From JBBDJG01 sp040880005 (GTDB lineage: Bacteria; Actinomycetota; Thermoleophilia; Solirubrobacterales; JBBDJG01), in assembly GCA_040880005.1 (NCBI GenBank), contig JBBDJG010000008.1:1-39357 (forward strand): a DNA stretch of 39,357 nt, given 5' to 3'. The notes below the pieces were generated by a model. The model searched no databases, was not told where the DNA came from, and saw only the letters and a program-made list of their open reading frames with translations. The position numbers were made by a program, and so were the translations under genes. Of the stretch, positions 16,145 through 25,641 are shown piece after piece. Position 1 is the first letter of the stretch, and every line of letters begins with the position of its first letter.

Positions 16145-17226
16145 GGCGTTCCCGCAGCGCGCAACAGCTCGGCGGCAACGCGCGCTGCCGCATCGGGCTT
16201 AGCGATCGACCGGGCCGCCGTGGCCATCTGCTCGAGCCGCGCCTCGTCTGCCAAAAGCTCCTCTACCAGCGCCCGCAGCCTGGCAGCCGTCAGCTCCGAG
16301 TCGGCGATCACCTGCGCGGCGCCGGCGCGCTCCATCCAGCGCGCGTTGCCGCTCTGATGATCCGCCGTGGCGTGCGGATAGGGCACCAGCACGGCCGGCC
16401 TGCCGGCGGCCGCAAGCTCGAACACCGACCCGCCGGCTCTCGTCAGCACGAGATCGCACGCGGCGAGCGGGTCGGCGAGCGTGTCGAGATATTCGAAGAG
16501 GCGATAGTGCGAAGGGTCGCCAAGCTCGGCCAGACGGGCGGCCAGCGCCGGATGGTCCCGCTTGCCGCTGACGTGCACGACGACGACTCCCTCGAGCCGA
16601 TCCTGCGCAAACGCAGCGAATGCGCACTCGTTGATCGAGCGCGCGCCGAGGCTTCCGCCGAACACCAGCAGGCAGCGCTCGCCCGACCCGATCCCCAAGC
16701 GTGCCCGTGCGCCTTCGCGATCGGCCTCCACCACCGCTCGCGGCACCGGCCGTCCGGTGACCAGGAAGCGCCCTCCTTCGCGTCCGGCAATCGGAAAGGC
16801 GAGGCACACGCGTCGCGCGCGTGCGGCGAGCATGCGGTTCGCCAGCCCGAGGTGGCTGTCGGCCTCGGTCAGCACGAGCGGCACCCGCGCGGTCACGGCG
16901 GCCAGGCCGAGCACGCCCGCAACATAGCCGCCGCCCGCCAGCACGGCGTCCGCATGCGGCTTTCGCACCAGCCTGCGAGCGGCAGGCATCGCAGCGAGTG
17001 CCTTCGTCAACGCCCGGACCGCGCTCGCGGGCCGGCGGCGATCGATCCCCGCGAGGTCGAGCAGCGCGATCTCGTATCCGGCAGCCGGAACCAGCTCCGC
17101 CTCCGCGCGGTCGCTGGCACCGGCGAAGCTAACCGACGCGCCGCTAGCCCGCAGCTCGTCGGCGATTGCCAGCGCGGGCACGACGTGACCGGCGGTCCCG
17201 CCGGCTGCGATCAAGATCCTCGGCAT
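16141..17226 (-). CDS. murG: Lipid II synthase MurG (GlcNAc transferase)
   Basis: 361 residues, a GT-B glycosyltransferase that adds GlcNAc to lipid I at the inner face of the membrane. GGTAGHVVPALAIA at 9-22 is the N-terminal glycine loop, and LTRAGGSVFELAAAGRPAVLVP is the UDP-GlcNAc site. The ATG at 17226 is chosen because AAAGGG lies about 5 nt upstream; a GTG at 17232 would overlap this site. The first 83 nt also encode the end of ftsW in another frame, an unusually long overlap for this cluster. Confidence 0.95.
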   Translation of the reverse strand: MPRILIAAGGTAGHVVPALAIADELRASGASVSFAGASDRAEAELVPAAGYEIALLDLAGIDRRRPASAVRALTKALAAMPAARRLVRKPHADAVLAGGGYVAGVLGLAAVTARVPLVLTEADSHLGLANRMLAARARRVCLAFPIAGREGGRFLVTGRPVPRAVVEADREGARARLGIGSGERCLLVFGGSLGARSINECAFAAFAQDRLEGVVVVHVSGKRDHPALAARLAELGDPSHYRLFEYLDTLADPLAACDLVLTRAGGSVFELAAAGRPAVLVPYPHATADHQSGNARWMERAGAAQVIADSELTAARLRALVEELLADEARLEQMATAARSIAKPDAAARVAAELLRAAGTP

Positions 17227-18541
17227 CTCCACCCTTTCTGGCGGGCCTCTTCACACCAAGGCGTGACGAACCCTTGGCGACTTTCTTGCGAGCTGGGGCG
17301 CGACCCTGGCCGCGCTTCGGCTTCTTCCCCAGTCGTTTGATCGTAATCGTGTCCTCGCTGCGTGGTCGCGATCGGCCGCCGCGTCCACCCGCAACCGCTT
17401 CCAAACGCGGGCGGCGGACCGCGGCTCCGCCTGTCTGCGCGATGTTGATCAACACGCCCATGCCCACCAGCAACACGACCAGGTTGCTGTTCCCGTATGA
17501 GATGAATGGAAGCGGCACCCCCGTCAGCGGAGCGATGCCGAGCACGGCGAAGAAGTTCAGCGTCGCCTGCACGAGGATCACCGACGTGATCCCGGCGGCG
17601 ACCAGCTTCGCGTACAGGTCCTTGGCCATGCGTGCAGCGCGCAGGCCCGCGTAGGCGATCATTCCGTACAGGAACAGCACGACCGACACGCCGACCATGC
17701 CCAGCTCTTCGCCGATCACCGCCAGGACCATGTCGGTGTGGGCCTCGGGCAAGTAGAAGAGTTTCTGCACCGACTCGCCGAGGCCAACGCCAAACGGGCC
17801 ACCCGATCCGATCGCGATCATCGCCTGCACGGACTGGAACCCCGATCCGCGCGGGTCCGCCCAGGGATCGAGGAACGCGGTCAGGCGATCGCGACGGTAC
17901 GCCGAGGTCATGATCGCCAGCAGACCCAACACCACCAAGCCGCCCAGCAGGATCATCAGGTGGCGCACGCGAAACCCGCTGACCATCAAAATCGCGACGA
18001 GCGTCATGCACACGACGATCGCGGTCCCGAGGTCCGGCTCGGCGACGATCAGCAGCGCCGCCACCCCGCCCGCGAGCAGCAGCGGCGCGACGCCCTCGAT
18101 CGAGCGCACGCGGGCGGGTTTGTCCCCGATCAGCCCCGCCGCATAGAGCACCAGCGCAAGCTTGGCGATCTCCGACGGCTGGACCTGAAACGTGCCGAAC
18201 CCGACCCAACGGCGGGCGCCGTTGACGCTTATGCCGACCCCGGGAAGCAGCACGGCCAGCAGGCCGACGAGCGCCACCACCAGCAAGACCGGAGTCAGGC
18301 GCCGCACCACGGTCAGGCCGCATCGCGAGAAATACATCAGCGCGACCAGCCCGATCCCTGCCGAGACGAGGTAGCGCTTGAGGTAGAAGGAGCTGTCGCC
18401 CGTGTGGGACAGAAGCGACGTCCCGGAGCTGGCCGAGTAGACCATCACCGCCCCGAACGCAAGCAGGCACAGCGTCGCCGTGCGCAGCATCGAGTGCTCG
18501 AAGGTCATTGCAACCGGCTCACGCCGACGCAGCAGCCTCAT
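17144..18541 (-). CDS. ftsW: Septal peptidoglycan polymerase FtsW (SEDS)
   Basis: 465 residues. The SEDS core (about residues 12-385, roughly ten helices) has RRWVGFGTFQVQPSEIAKLAL, the catalytic-Asp loop region near AYRRDRLTAFLDPW, GFQSVQAMIAIGSGG, and FISYGNSNLV near the end. It polymerises lipid II at the septum with FtsI. A Lys/Arg-rich cytoplasmic tail of about 80 residues follows, whose last 27 codons lie inside murG. The ATG overlaps the murD stop as ATGA. RodA is the alternative, but the dcw setting argues for FtsW. Confidence 0.94.
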   Translation of the reverse strand: MRLLRRREPVAMTFEHSMLRTATLCLLAFGAVMVYSASSGTSLLSHTGDSSFYLKRYLVSAGIGLVALMYFSRCGLTVVRRLTPVLLVVALVGLLAVLLPGVGISVNGARRWVGFGTFQVQPSEIAKLALVLYAAGLIGDKPARVRSIEGVAPLLLAGGVAALLIVAEPDLGTAIVVCMTLVAILMVSGFRVRHLMILLGGLVVLGLLAIMTSAYRRDRLTAFLDPWADPRGSGFQSVQAMIAIGSGGPFGVGLGESVQKLFYLPEAHTDMVLAVIGEELGMVGVSVVLFLYGMIAYAGLRAARMAKDLYAKLVAAGITSVILVQATLNFFAVLGIAPLTGVPLPFISYGNSNLVVLLVGMGVLINIAQTGGAAVRRPRLEAVAGGRGGRSRPRSEDTITIKRLGKKPKRGQGRAPARKKVAKGSSRLGVKRPARKGGDAEDLDRSRRDRRSRRARAGNRRRAAG

Positions 18542-19911
18542 CGGCTCTTCCCCAGCGCAGCGACCAGTTCCCTGAAGTGCTCGCCGCGGCGTTCATAGCT
18601 GTCGTACTGGTCGAAGCTCGAGCACGCCGGCGCCAGCAGCACGACCTCTCCCTCGACGGCTCGCTCGGACGCCTGCTCGACCGCGTGCGCGAGATCGCCG
18701 CATTGGCGCAGATCGACGCCGCTGGGCGCGAGATCCTTTGCAAGCCGGTCGGCCGCTTCGCCGATCAAGTAGCAGGCGGCACAGCGATCGCCGACGGCCG
18801 CTGCGAGGCGGTCGAAACCGCCGCCCTTGAGCGACCCGCCCAGTATCGCGTGCACGGGGGTCTCGAACGAGCGCAACGCGGCGGCGGTGGCCGACACGTT
18901 GGTCGCCTTGGAGTCGTTGAAATATTCGACCCCGCCAACCGTTGCGACATATTCGAGTCGATGCTCGACCGCCTCGAACGTGGCCAGCGCGGTTGCGACC
19001 GCGTCGCGATCGACTCCGCGAGCGAGCGTCGCGGCGGCAGCGGCCATCGCGTTCTCCAGATTGTGCGGGCCTCGTAGTGCAAGGTCATCCGTGCGCATCA
19101 CAGGCTCGCCTCGCCAGCGCAACTCGTCGTCGGTGCAGATCAGCTCGCAATTCGTAGCGCTGCCGAACCAGATCCGCCGTGCCCCGCCGGGGATCGAGCT
19201 GGCCGCGATCGTCGGGTCGTCGGCGTTCAGAACCGCGAAATCGGACCGCTCCTGATTGGTGAACAACCGTAGCTTTGCGGCCAGGTACTGCTCGCGGCCG
19301 TGATGTCTGTCGAGATGGTCGTCGGAGAAGTTCAAGAACACCGCCACCTCCGGGGCGAAGGACGCGCTGTCCTCGAGCTGAAAGCTCGACGCCTCGCACA
19401 CGACAACCGTCGGGGGATCGACCGTCCCCGCCAGCGAGCTGAGCGGGGTACCGACGTTGCCTGCGACCGCCACCGGCAGTCCGGCCGCACGATTGATCGC
19501 GCCGATCATCTCAGCGGTGGTCGTCTTGCCGTTCGTGCCCGTCACGGCAAGGAACTCGGTTGGCACCATCCGCCAGCCGAGCTCGAGCTCGCCGATGATC
19601 TCGAGCCCGCGGCCACGGGCTTCGACGACGACCCGCGCTTCGGCGGGCACTCCCGGGCTCTTGACGACCGTCTTCGGTGGCTCGGGCTGGCTGCTGAGAG
19701 CTGCGACTCCATCGGTATTCAAGAACACTTCGACGCCCGCCTCGCGGAGCCTTTCCGCGGCCAGCGCCAGTTCCGGCCCATCCGCGCTGTCGCAGGCGCT
19801 GACGGGGCTCGCCGGATCGAGCCGTCGCAGCGCCAGCGCGGCCGCCTGGCCCGACCGGGCAAGGCCGACCACCAGGTGAGGGCCGGGTGGAAGCGGTGGA
19901 CGCTGACGCAA
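18538..19911 (-). CDS. murD: UDP-N-acetylmuramoyl-L-alanine--D-glutamate ligase
   Basis: 457 residues. The ATP loop is GTNGKTT at 125-131, then NFSDDHLDRH and EYFNDSKATN, typical of MurD, which adds D-Glu to UDP-MurNAc-Ala. The first 20 residues contain VVGLARSGQAA, the UDP-binding loop. The start is taken as TTG at 19911, 3 nt after the mraY stop. It has no good ribosome site, so the exact start is uncertain, but a later start would cut into the nucleotide loop. Confidence 0.94.
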   Translation of the reverse strand: MRQRPPLPPGPHLVVGLARSGQAAALALRRLDPASPVSACDSADGPELALAAERLREAGVEVFLNTDGVAALSSQPEPPKTVVKSPGVPAEARVVVEARGRGLEIIGELELGWRMVPTEFLAVTGTNGKTTTAEMIGAINRAAGLPVAVAGNVGTPLSSLAGTVDPPTVVVCEASSFQLEDSASFAPEVAVFLNFSDDHLDRHHGREQYLAAKLRLFTNQERSDFAVLNADDPTIAASSIPGGARRIWFGSATNCELICTDDELRWRGEPVMRTDDLALRGPHNLENAMAAAAATLARGVDRDAVATALATFEAVEHRLEYVATVGGVEYFNDSKATNVSATAAALRSFETPVHAILGGSLKGGGFDRLAAAVGDRCAACYLIGEAADRLAKDLAPSGVDLRQCGDLAHAVEQASERAVEGEVVLLAPACSSFDQYDSYERRGEHFRELVAALGKSR

Positions 19912-19914
19912 GGT

Positions 19915-20910
19915 TTAGACGCCGATGCTCTGCTGATACAGCGTGAAGCCGATCGCGCTGCAGATGGCCGCCATGATCCAGAAACGTACGATGATCTTCG
20001 TCTCCGACCAGCCCATCAGCTCGAAGTGGTGGTGGAGCGGCGCCATCAACAGGATGCGACGCCGGAACATTCGGAAGCTGAACACCTGCGCCAGCACCGA
20101 CAGCGCCTCCATAACGTACACGCCGCCAATCACGATCAACAGGATCTCCGACTTGGTCATGACCGCCATCGCTGCGATCGCGCCGCCCAAGCCCAGCGAT
20201 CCCGTGTCGCCCATGAAGATCGAGGCCGGGAACGAGTTGAACCACAGGAACCCGATCGAGGCGCCAACCAAACAGGCGCCGAGCAGCGCAAGCCCAGCCT
20301 GTTCGGTGCCGCCGAGCCCGTCCTGCGCTCCGGTGACGAACGTCATCGCCGTGTAGGCAAGCAGCACGATCGCGCTGGTCCCGGCCGCCAGGCCATCGAG
20401 ACCATCCGTGAGGTTGACTCCGTTGGTCGCTCCCGCGAGCACCAGGAACACCACGACCACGTAGAAGCCACCGATATCGACCTCGCTGTCGCCGATCCGG
20501 AACGCAAGCGTGTTGTCGAGCCCGACGACCTCGGTGGCTACCAGCCACAGGCCTATGGAGATCAGCAGCTGGAGGAACAGCTTGGTGCGCCCGGAAAGGC
20601 CCAGCGATCGTGCCTTGACGATCTTCAGCCAGTCGTCGGCGAAGCCGATGCCGGCCGACGCAACAGCCGTCCCGAAGACGGCGAGGCTGGCGGCGTCGCG
20701 ATCGGAGAGGATCAGGTAAGGGATGCCGATCGCGATGAAGATCAGCAGACCGCCCATCGTCGGGGTTCCGGCTTTGAGGTGATGCTCGGCGGGGCCCTCT
20801 TCGCGAATCTGTTGCCCGAACTCGCGATTGCGCAAGTACTCGATGTACTTCGGGCCGAGGAACAGCGTCATCAGCATCGAGGCGAGCCCGGCGATCAGGA
20901 TCTCGCCCAT
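19915..20910 (-). CDS. mraY: Phospho-MurNAc-pentapeptide transferase (lipid I synthase)
   Basis: 331 residues with about ten hydrophobic helices. The catalytic Asp pair is FADDW (92-93), NLTDGLDGLA (166-175) is the conserved loop, and the histidine motif PLHHHFE is at 291-297. It transfers phospho-MurNAc-pentapeptide to undecaprenyl phosphate at the inner membrane. The ATG shares one base with the murF stop (TGATG), indicating coupled translation. Confidence 0.97.
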   Translation of the reverse strand: MGEILIAGLASMLMTLFLGPKYIEYLRNREFGQQIREEGPAEHHLKAGTPTMGGLLIFIAIGIPYLILSDRDAASLAVFGTAVASAGIGFADDWLKIVKARSLGLSGRTKLFLQLLISIGLWLVATEVVGLDNTLAFRIGDSEVDIGGFYVVVVFLVLAGATNGVNLTDGLDGLAAGTSAIVLLAYTAMTFVTGAQDGLGGTEQAGLALLGACLVGASIGFLWFNSFPASIFMGDTGSLGLGGAIAAMAVMTKSEILLIVIGGVYVMEALSVLAQVFSFRMFRRRILLMAPLHHHFELMGWSETKIIVRFWIMAAICSAIGFTLYQQSIGV

Positions 20911-22382
20911 CAGAGTGCTCCGGCCGAGTCGAGGGCATCGACCACACGCTCGAGCCCAACGGACCGTGACGCCTTCACCAGCACCACGTCGCCCGGCTCG
21001 ACCAGCTCGCCGGCGAGACGCGCCGCCTGCTGCGCATCGGACGCCTCGTGCAGGCGACGCTCGTCCGCGAAGCCCTGCCCGTAGGCGCCGCGCTGCTCGC
21101 CGACGGCAACCAGCACGTCAACGCCGAGTCGAGCGGCGTGCTCGCCCAGCTCCCGGTGGTAGGAGGCCGAGCCCTCGCCCAGCTCCTTCATGTCGCCGAC
21201 GATCGCCACGGTCCGCGGCGAACCGCGCTGCCTGGCACGCAGGACGAGGTGATCTAGGGCGGCACGCATGGACGTGGGGTTGGCGTTGTAGCAGTCGTTG
21301 ATGACGAGCACGCCCCGCGGAGTCTCGACCTCCTCGCCGCGTAGCCCCGAAAACGACACCCGGCCTGCGCCGGGAGCCACGTCGGCGAGCGGAACCCCGA
21401 GCGCGTGGACCACCCCGATCGCGGCCAGCGCGTTCGTGAGGTTGTGCGCCTGACGGAAGTTGAACTCAAACTCCGCACTCTCCCCGCCCGCCACGATGTG
21501 CGCACGCAGCCCAACGTCGGTCGGCTCGACGGACAGAGCACGCACGGCGGCGCTCGCATTCGCGGTCGCGGCGACGAGCCCGAGCGGGTCCGAGCCCTCG
21601 CCATGACATGAGGCGAAGGTGATCACTCGGACATCGCTGCGCAGGTGTGGGTGAAGCGCCTCCTCTGCCGCGGGAACCACGCACGCAGCCTTACTCGGCA
21701 GCTCCGCGATCAGCTCCGCCTTCGCCTCGGCCACGTGTTCGATCGTTCCGACCAGCTCCAGGTGCACCGGTCCGATGTTCGTAATCACGCCAACCGCCGG
21801 TACGGCGATCCGCGCAAGCTCTCCAATCTGACCCATGCCACGCATGGCCATCTCGAGCACCAGCGCACGCGTGCTTGCCGGTGCCTCGAGCACCGTCAGC
21901 GGCAGGCCGATCTCCGTGTTGAAGTTCTCGCGATTGCCGCGGGCGTGTCCTTCCAGCGCCGACCCGAGCAACGCGACCAGGATGTCCTTGGTCGATGTCT
22001 TGCCCGTCGATCCGGTGATCGCCACCACCCGGCAGTGCTTGCCACGCAGCTCTTGCGACCAAGCGCGTGCCAAACCCTGCAACGCGCCGAGCGGGTCTCG
22101 AGTCCCCAGCACGCGCGCGGAGCGCGCAACCGGCTCCAACGAACGCGCCTTGACCGATTCGACCACGACGCCCCAGGCACCCGCCTCGATCGCGCTCGCG
22201 GCAAACTCGCCGCCGTCCGCCTGCGCGCCGCGCAGGCCGAAGAACAGATCTCCCGGACGCACCTCGCGCGAGTCGATCACCGCACGCTCGGGGAAATCGG
22301 TCGCACTGCGCGCTTCCGTATCACCTGCGACGATCGTTGCCGCGCAGCTTGCGGCGATCCGGTCCGGCGAAAGCTCGATCAT
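20910..22382 (-). CDS. murF: UDP-MurNAc-tripeptide--D-alanyl-D-alanine ligase
   Basis: 490 residues. The ATP loop is GSTGKTS at 124-130, with GNRENFNTEIGLPLTVL and the later DCYNANPTSMRAAL, both MurF hallmarks. It adds D-Ala-D-Ala to complete the pentapeptide precursor. VIDSREVRPGDLFFGLRG near residue 35 is the N-terminal substrate domain. It follows murE by 7 nt. Confidence 0.96.
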   Translation of the reverse strand: MIELSPDRIAASCAATIVAGDTEARSATDFPERAVIDSREVRPGDLFFGLRGAQADGGEFAASAIEAGAWGVVVESVKARSLEPVARSARVLGTRDPLGALQGLARAWSQELRGKHCRVVAITGSTGKTSTKDILVALLGSALEGHARGNRENFNTEIGLPLTVLEAPASTRALVLEMAMRGMGQIGELARIAVPAVGVITNIGPVHLELVGTIEHVAEAKAELIAELPSKAACVVPAAEEALHPHLRSDVRVITFASCHGEGSDPLGLVAATANASAAVRALSVEPTDVGLRAHIVAGGESAEFEFNFRQAHNLTNALAAIGVVHALGVPLADVAPGAGRVSFSGLRGEEVETPRGVLVINDCYNANPTSMRAALDHLVLRARQRGSPRTVAIVGDMKELGEGSASYHRELGEHAARLGVDVLVAVGEQRGAYGQGFADERRLHEASDAQQAARLAGELVEPGDVVLVKASRSVGLERVVDALDSAGAL

Positions 22383-22389
22383 CGGCGAC

Positions 22390-23892
22390 CTACTGCGATG
22401 CGCCCTCGCGCAGCTCGTGCAACTCTTCGCGCACGACCTGACGATCGTCGAACGGAATTTTCCGCCCGCCCGCCAGCTCCTGGCCCTGCTCGTGGCCCTT
22501 GCCCGCGATCAGCACGATGTCGCCGGGGCGTGCCTCGCCGACCGCACGCCGGATCGCGGCACGCCGGTCGGGCTCGATTTCCAGCACGCAGGCGGAATCT
22601 GCGCTCGACGCCCTTCGGGCCCCGCTCACGATCTGATCGATGATCTCGTCCGGGCGCTCGGAGCGCGGATTGTCGGACGTCACGATCACGTGGTCGCAGA
22701 GGCGATGCGCCACCTCTCCCATCATTGGGCGCTTGTCGCGGTCGCGGTCGCCGCCGGCCCCGAACACACAGATCAGGCGCCCGCCATCGAGCAGATCGCA
22801 CGCCCCATACAAGACGTTCTCCAGGGAATCTGGACTGTGCGCATAATCGACCAGAACGGTGAATTTCTGGCCCTCGTCGATCTGCTCGAAGCGACCGGGC
22901 ACCGTGGCGGCGTCCGAGAGCATCGCCGCGGACTTCGCGACCGGCACGCCGAGGCCGTGACATGCGGCAATCGCCGCGGTCGCGTTATAGACATTGAACA
23001 CGCCCGGCAGCGGAATCTCGACCGAGACGACTCCCTCCGGAGTTGTCAGCTCGAAGCTCGTGCCGCCCACCTCCACCTCGATCGCGTCCGCGCGGTAATC
23101 GGCGTCATTCTCGACCGCGAACGTGACCAGATGGGTTTGCCCAACCTCGGCAACCTCGGCGGCCAGTCTGCGTCCCCACTCGTCGTCGAGGTTGATGATC
23201 GACGTGAAGGGCCGCGACGCCGGCGGCTGCACGAACAGGCTCCGCTTGGCACCGAAGTAACGATCGAGCGTCCCGTGAAAGTCGAGATGGTCCTGGGTCA
23301 GGTTGGTGAACACGACACAGTCGAACTCGATCGCGTCGCTGCGACGCAGCTCGAGCGCATGGGACGAAACCTCCATCACGCAGGCCTGGTCGCCGCCCGC
23401 GGCCATCTCGCGCAGTGTTCGCTGAAGGTCGATCGCCTCCGGTGTCGTGCGTTCGACCTCGCGGCGCTCCCCGCCCACGATCGAGAGCACCGTTCCCAGC
23501 AATCCGGACTGCATACCGTGGCGGTCGAGTATGTGCCGGACGAGAAAACTCGTCGTCGTCTTTCCGTTGGTGCCGGTGACGCCAACCATGACCAGATCGC
23601 GAGAGGGGCGGCCGAAGAACGCCGCCGCAGTCGGTCCCATGGCCGCGCGCACGTTCTCGACCACGATCTGCGGCAGGTCGAGGTCCAATCGTTTTTGGCA
23701 CACGAGCGCGGCGGCTCCCAGCTCCATCGCGCGCGGCGCGAAGTCATGCCCGTCGCTGTGCATCCCCTGCACGCAAAAAAAGAGCGTCCCCTCCGTGACG
23801 CTCGCGTCGCTATAGGCAAGGCCGGTTATCTCGACGTCGGAGGCACCGGAGGGATCGAGCCCCGCGCCTACGATCAGCTCGCGAAGCTTCAT
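22390..23892 (-). CDS. murE: UDP-MurNAc-tripeptide synthetase (meso-DAP adding)
   Basis: 500 residues. The ATP loop is GTNGKTT at 107-113, and DNPR at 407-410 is the motif associated with meso-diaminopimelate rather than lysine, so the wall is predicted to be DAP type. DYAHSPDSLENVL and IAGKGHEQGQEL are further family segments. It starts 33 nt after the ftsI stop. A TAGAAT box (23906-23901) 8 nt before the ATG could be an internal promoter. Confidence 0.96.
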   Translation of the reverse strand: MKLRELIVGAGLDPSGASDVEITGLAYSDASVTEGTLFFCVQGMHSDGHDFAPRAMELGAAALVCQKRLDLDLPQIVVENVRAAMGPTAAAFFGRPSRDLVMVGVTGTNGKTTTSFLVRHILDRHGMQSGLLGTVLSIVGGERREVERTTPEAIDLQRTLREMAAGGDQACVMEVSSHALELRRSDAIEFDCVVFTNLTQDHLDFHGTLDRYFGAKRSLFVQPPASRPFTSIINLDDEWGRRLAAEVAEVGQTHLVTFAVENDADYRADAIEVEVGGTSFELTTPEGVVSVEIPLPGVFNVYNATAAIAACHGLGVPVAKSAAMLSDAATVPGRFEQIDEGQKFTVLVDYAHSPDSLENVLYGACDLLDGGRLICVFGAGGDRDRDKRPMMGEVAHRLCDHVIVTSDNPRSERPDEIIDQIVSGARRASSADSACVLEIEPDRRAAIRRAVGEARPGDIVLIAGKGHEQGQELAGGRKIPFDDRQVVREELHELREGASQ

Positions 23893-23900
23893 GGGTCCGC

Positions 23901-23906
23901 ATTCTA
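23901..23906 (-). promoter_or_regulatory. Possible internal -10 before murE (TAGAAT)
   Basis: TAGAAT on the minus strand, 8 nt before the murE ATG in the 33-nt ftsI-murE gap. Weaker than the other leaderless boxes because of the extra base and no -35. Confidence 0.3.
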
Positions 23907-23925
23907 GTGGCGAGCCCCGGCCGGC

Positions 23926-25638
23926 TCAGTTTGGCGCAATGCCGAGGTACGGAAGCGCGAAGCTGGCAATCTTCTCGAACGCCGGAGCCGCGACCTTGCC
24001 GCCGAGATAGGTGCCCTTCGGCTCGTCAACGATCACCGCGACCAGCAGCCTGGCGTTCGTCGCGGGTGCAAAGCCGATGAACGAGGAGACGTACTTGGAC
24101 TCCGAGTAGCCGCCGTTCTCGGCCTTCTGGGCGGTTCCCGTCTTGCCCGCGATGTCGTAACCGGGCACCGCGGCCTCCGGTGCGGTGCCGCCGGGTCCCA
24201 GGACGCCCTTGAGCATCTGCTGGAGGTGGCGCGAGACCCTGCGTGGGATCACGCGCCGGTTGGGAGGAGTCGAATCCGGTGCTCCGCCGGCGATCAGGTG
24301 TGGCCGCACCAGCACGCCTCCGTTCGCGATCGCCGAGTAGGCGTCGGCCATCTGCAGCGGCGTCACCGCGAGGCCCTGACCGATCGGCAAGTTGCCCATC
24401 GAGGAGCCCGAGTACTCGGACACCTCGGGCACGATGCCGGCAGATTCGCCCGGCACGGGCACGCCGGTCAGATTGCTGAAGCCAAAGCGGCGCACCCAGT
24501 AGTCGAAGCGCTCATCGCCGAGCTTCAAACCGATCGTCACCGCGCCTACGTTCGACGAGTGGGAAAGAATCTCGCCGACGTTGAGCGTCCCATAGGCAGT
24601 ACCTTCCTCCGCTTCGAGGATCGTGCGATCGGCAACCTGGATCGCGGGGCCGAGTGAGAACGTCGTGTTCGGCGTGACGAGGCGATCGGACAACGCTCCC
24701 GCGACCGTGAACGCCTTGAAAGTCGAGCCAGGCTCGTAGGTGAGGCCAACGGCGTGGTTGATCCGTGCCGACGGGGGCGCGTCGCCGATGCGATTCGCAT
24801 TTACCCCCGGCCAGTTGGCCATCGCGAGGATCTGGCCGTTGCGCGGATCCATCACGATCGCGCTGGCGCCTTCCGGCTGGTAGGTCTCGCCCACGCCGGC
24901 CAGCACGCTCTCGGCGCGAGCCTGTAGCTGTGCGTCGATCGTCAGGCGGATGTCGTGGCCCGAACGCTCACTGCGTTGCTCGTCGAGCGACACCGGATCG
25001 CCCCGCGCATCCCTGACGATGCGCTGCTTGCCGTCCGAGCCGCTCAGCGTGGAGTTCAAAGCCTGCTCGAGGCCGGAGAGGCCCTTGTCGTCAATGCCCA
25101 CGGTGCCAAGCACCTGCGATGCCAGCTCGCCCTCCGGGTAGTAGCGCCGCGCATCGTCGATGACGCCAATTCCCTCGATCTCCATGCGCTCGATCCGCGC
25201 GCCGGCGCGTGGATCGGCCTTGCGCTCGAGGTAAGCGAACCCGACCTTGCGGTCGGCAAGCGTGGTGGTCAACTCGGCGGGCGGCTGCTTGAGCAGTGGA
25301 GCGATCTTGCGTGCGGTGCCGACCGGGTCCTTGACCAGGTACGGCGTCGCGAAGATCGTCGATGCGTCCTCAGAGGCCGCAAGCGTGGTTCCGCGCCTGT
25401 CGGTGATCGTGCCACGCTTGGCCACGACCGTCACGTTCACCACCTGCTGACCTGCGGCGAGGCTGCGCAGCTTGCCACCTTCGAACGCCAGCAGGTAGCC
25501 GGCCCGGCCGATCGCGACCGCCAGCAACAGCAGGAAGCCCGCGAACAGAAAGCCGATGCGTTGATTGACGAGTCTGGTGGGCGCGGTCGCGGCGGACCTT
25601 GCGGGGGGCCGTGCGACTTTTCTGCGCCGCGGCGGCAC
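23926..25638 (-). CDS. ftsI: Septal penicillin-binding protein (transpeptidase)
   Basis: 570 residues. Basic N-terminus, one transmembrane helix (about 29-50), a PBP dimerisation domain with KRGTITDRRGTTLA, then the transpeptidase: STFK (Ser305), SSN (361-363) and KTGT (499-502). It cross-links septal peptidoglycan with FtsW. No PASTA repeats. The GTG at 25638 lies 3 nt after the preceding stop, and the first 20 residues are Arg/Ala/Pro-rich. Confidence 0.95.
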   Translation of the reverse strand: MPPRRRKVARPPARSAATAPTRLVNQRIGFLFAGFLLLLAVAIGRAGYLLAFEGGKLRSLAAGQQVVNVTVVAKRGTITDRRGTTLAASEDASTIFATPYLVKDPVGTARKIAPLLKQPPAELTTTLADRKVGFAYLERKADPRAGARIERMEIEGIGVIDDARRYYPEGELASQVLGTVGIDDKGLSGLEQALNSTLSGSDGKQRIVRDARGDPVSLDEQRSERSGHDIRLTIDAQLQARAESVLAGVGETYQPEGASAIVMDPRNGQILAMANWPGVNANRIGDAPPSARINHAVGLTYEPGSTFKAFTVAGALSDRLVTPNTTFSLGPAIQVADRTILEAEEGTAYGTLNVGEILSHSSNVGAVTIGLKLGDERFDYWVRRFGFSNLTGVPVPGESAGIVPEVSEYSGSSMGNLPIGQGLAVTPLQMADAYSAIANGGVLVRPHLIAGGAPDSTPPNRRVIPRRVSRHLQQMLKGVLGPGGTAPEAAVPGYDIAGKTGTAQKAENGGYSESKYVSSFIGFAPATNARLLVAVIVDEPKGTYLGGKVAAPAFEKIASFALPYLGIAPN

Positions 25639-25641
25639 GCG

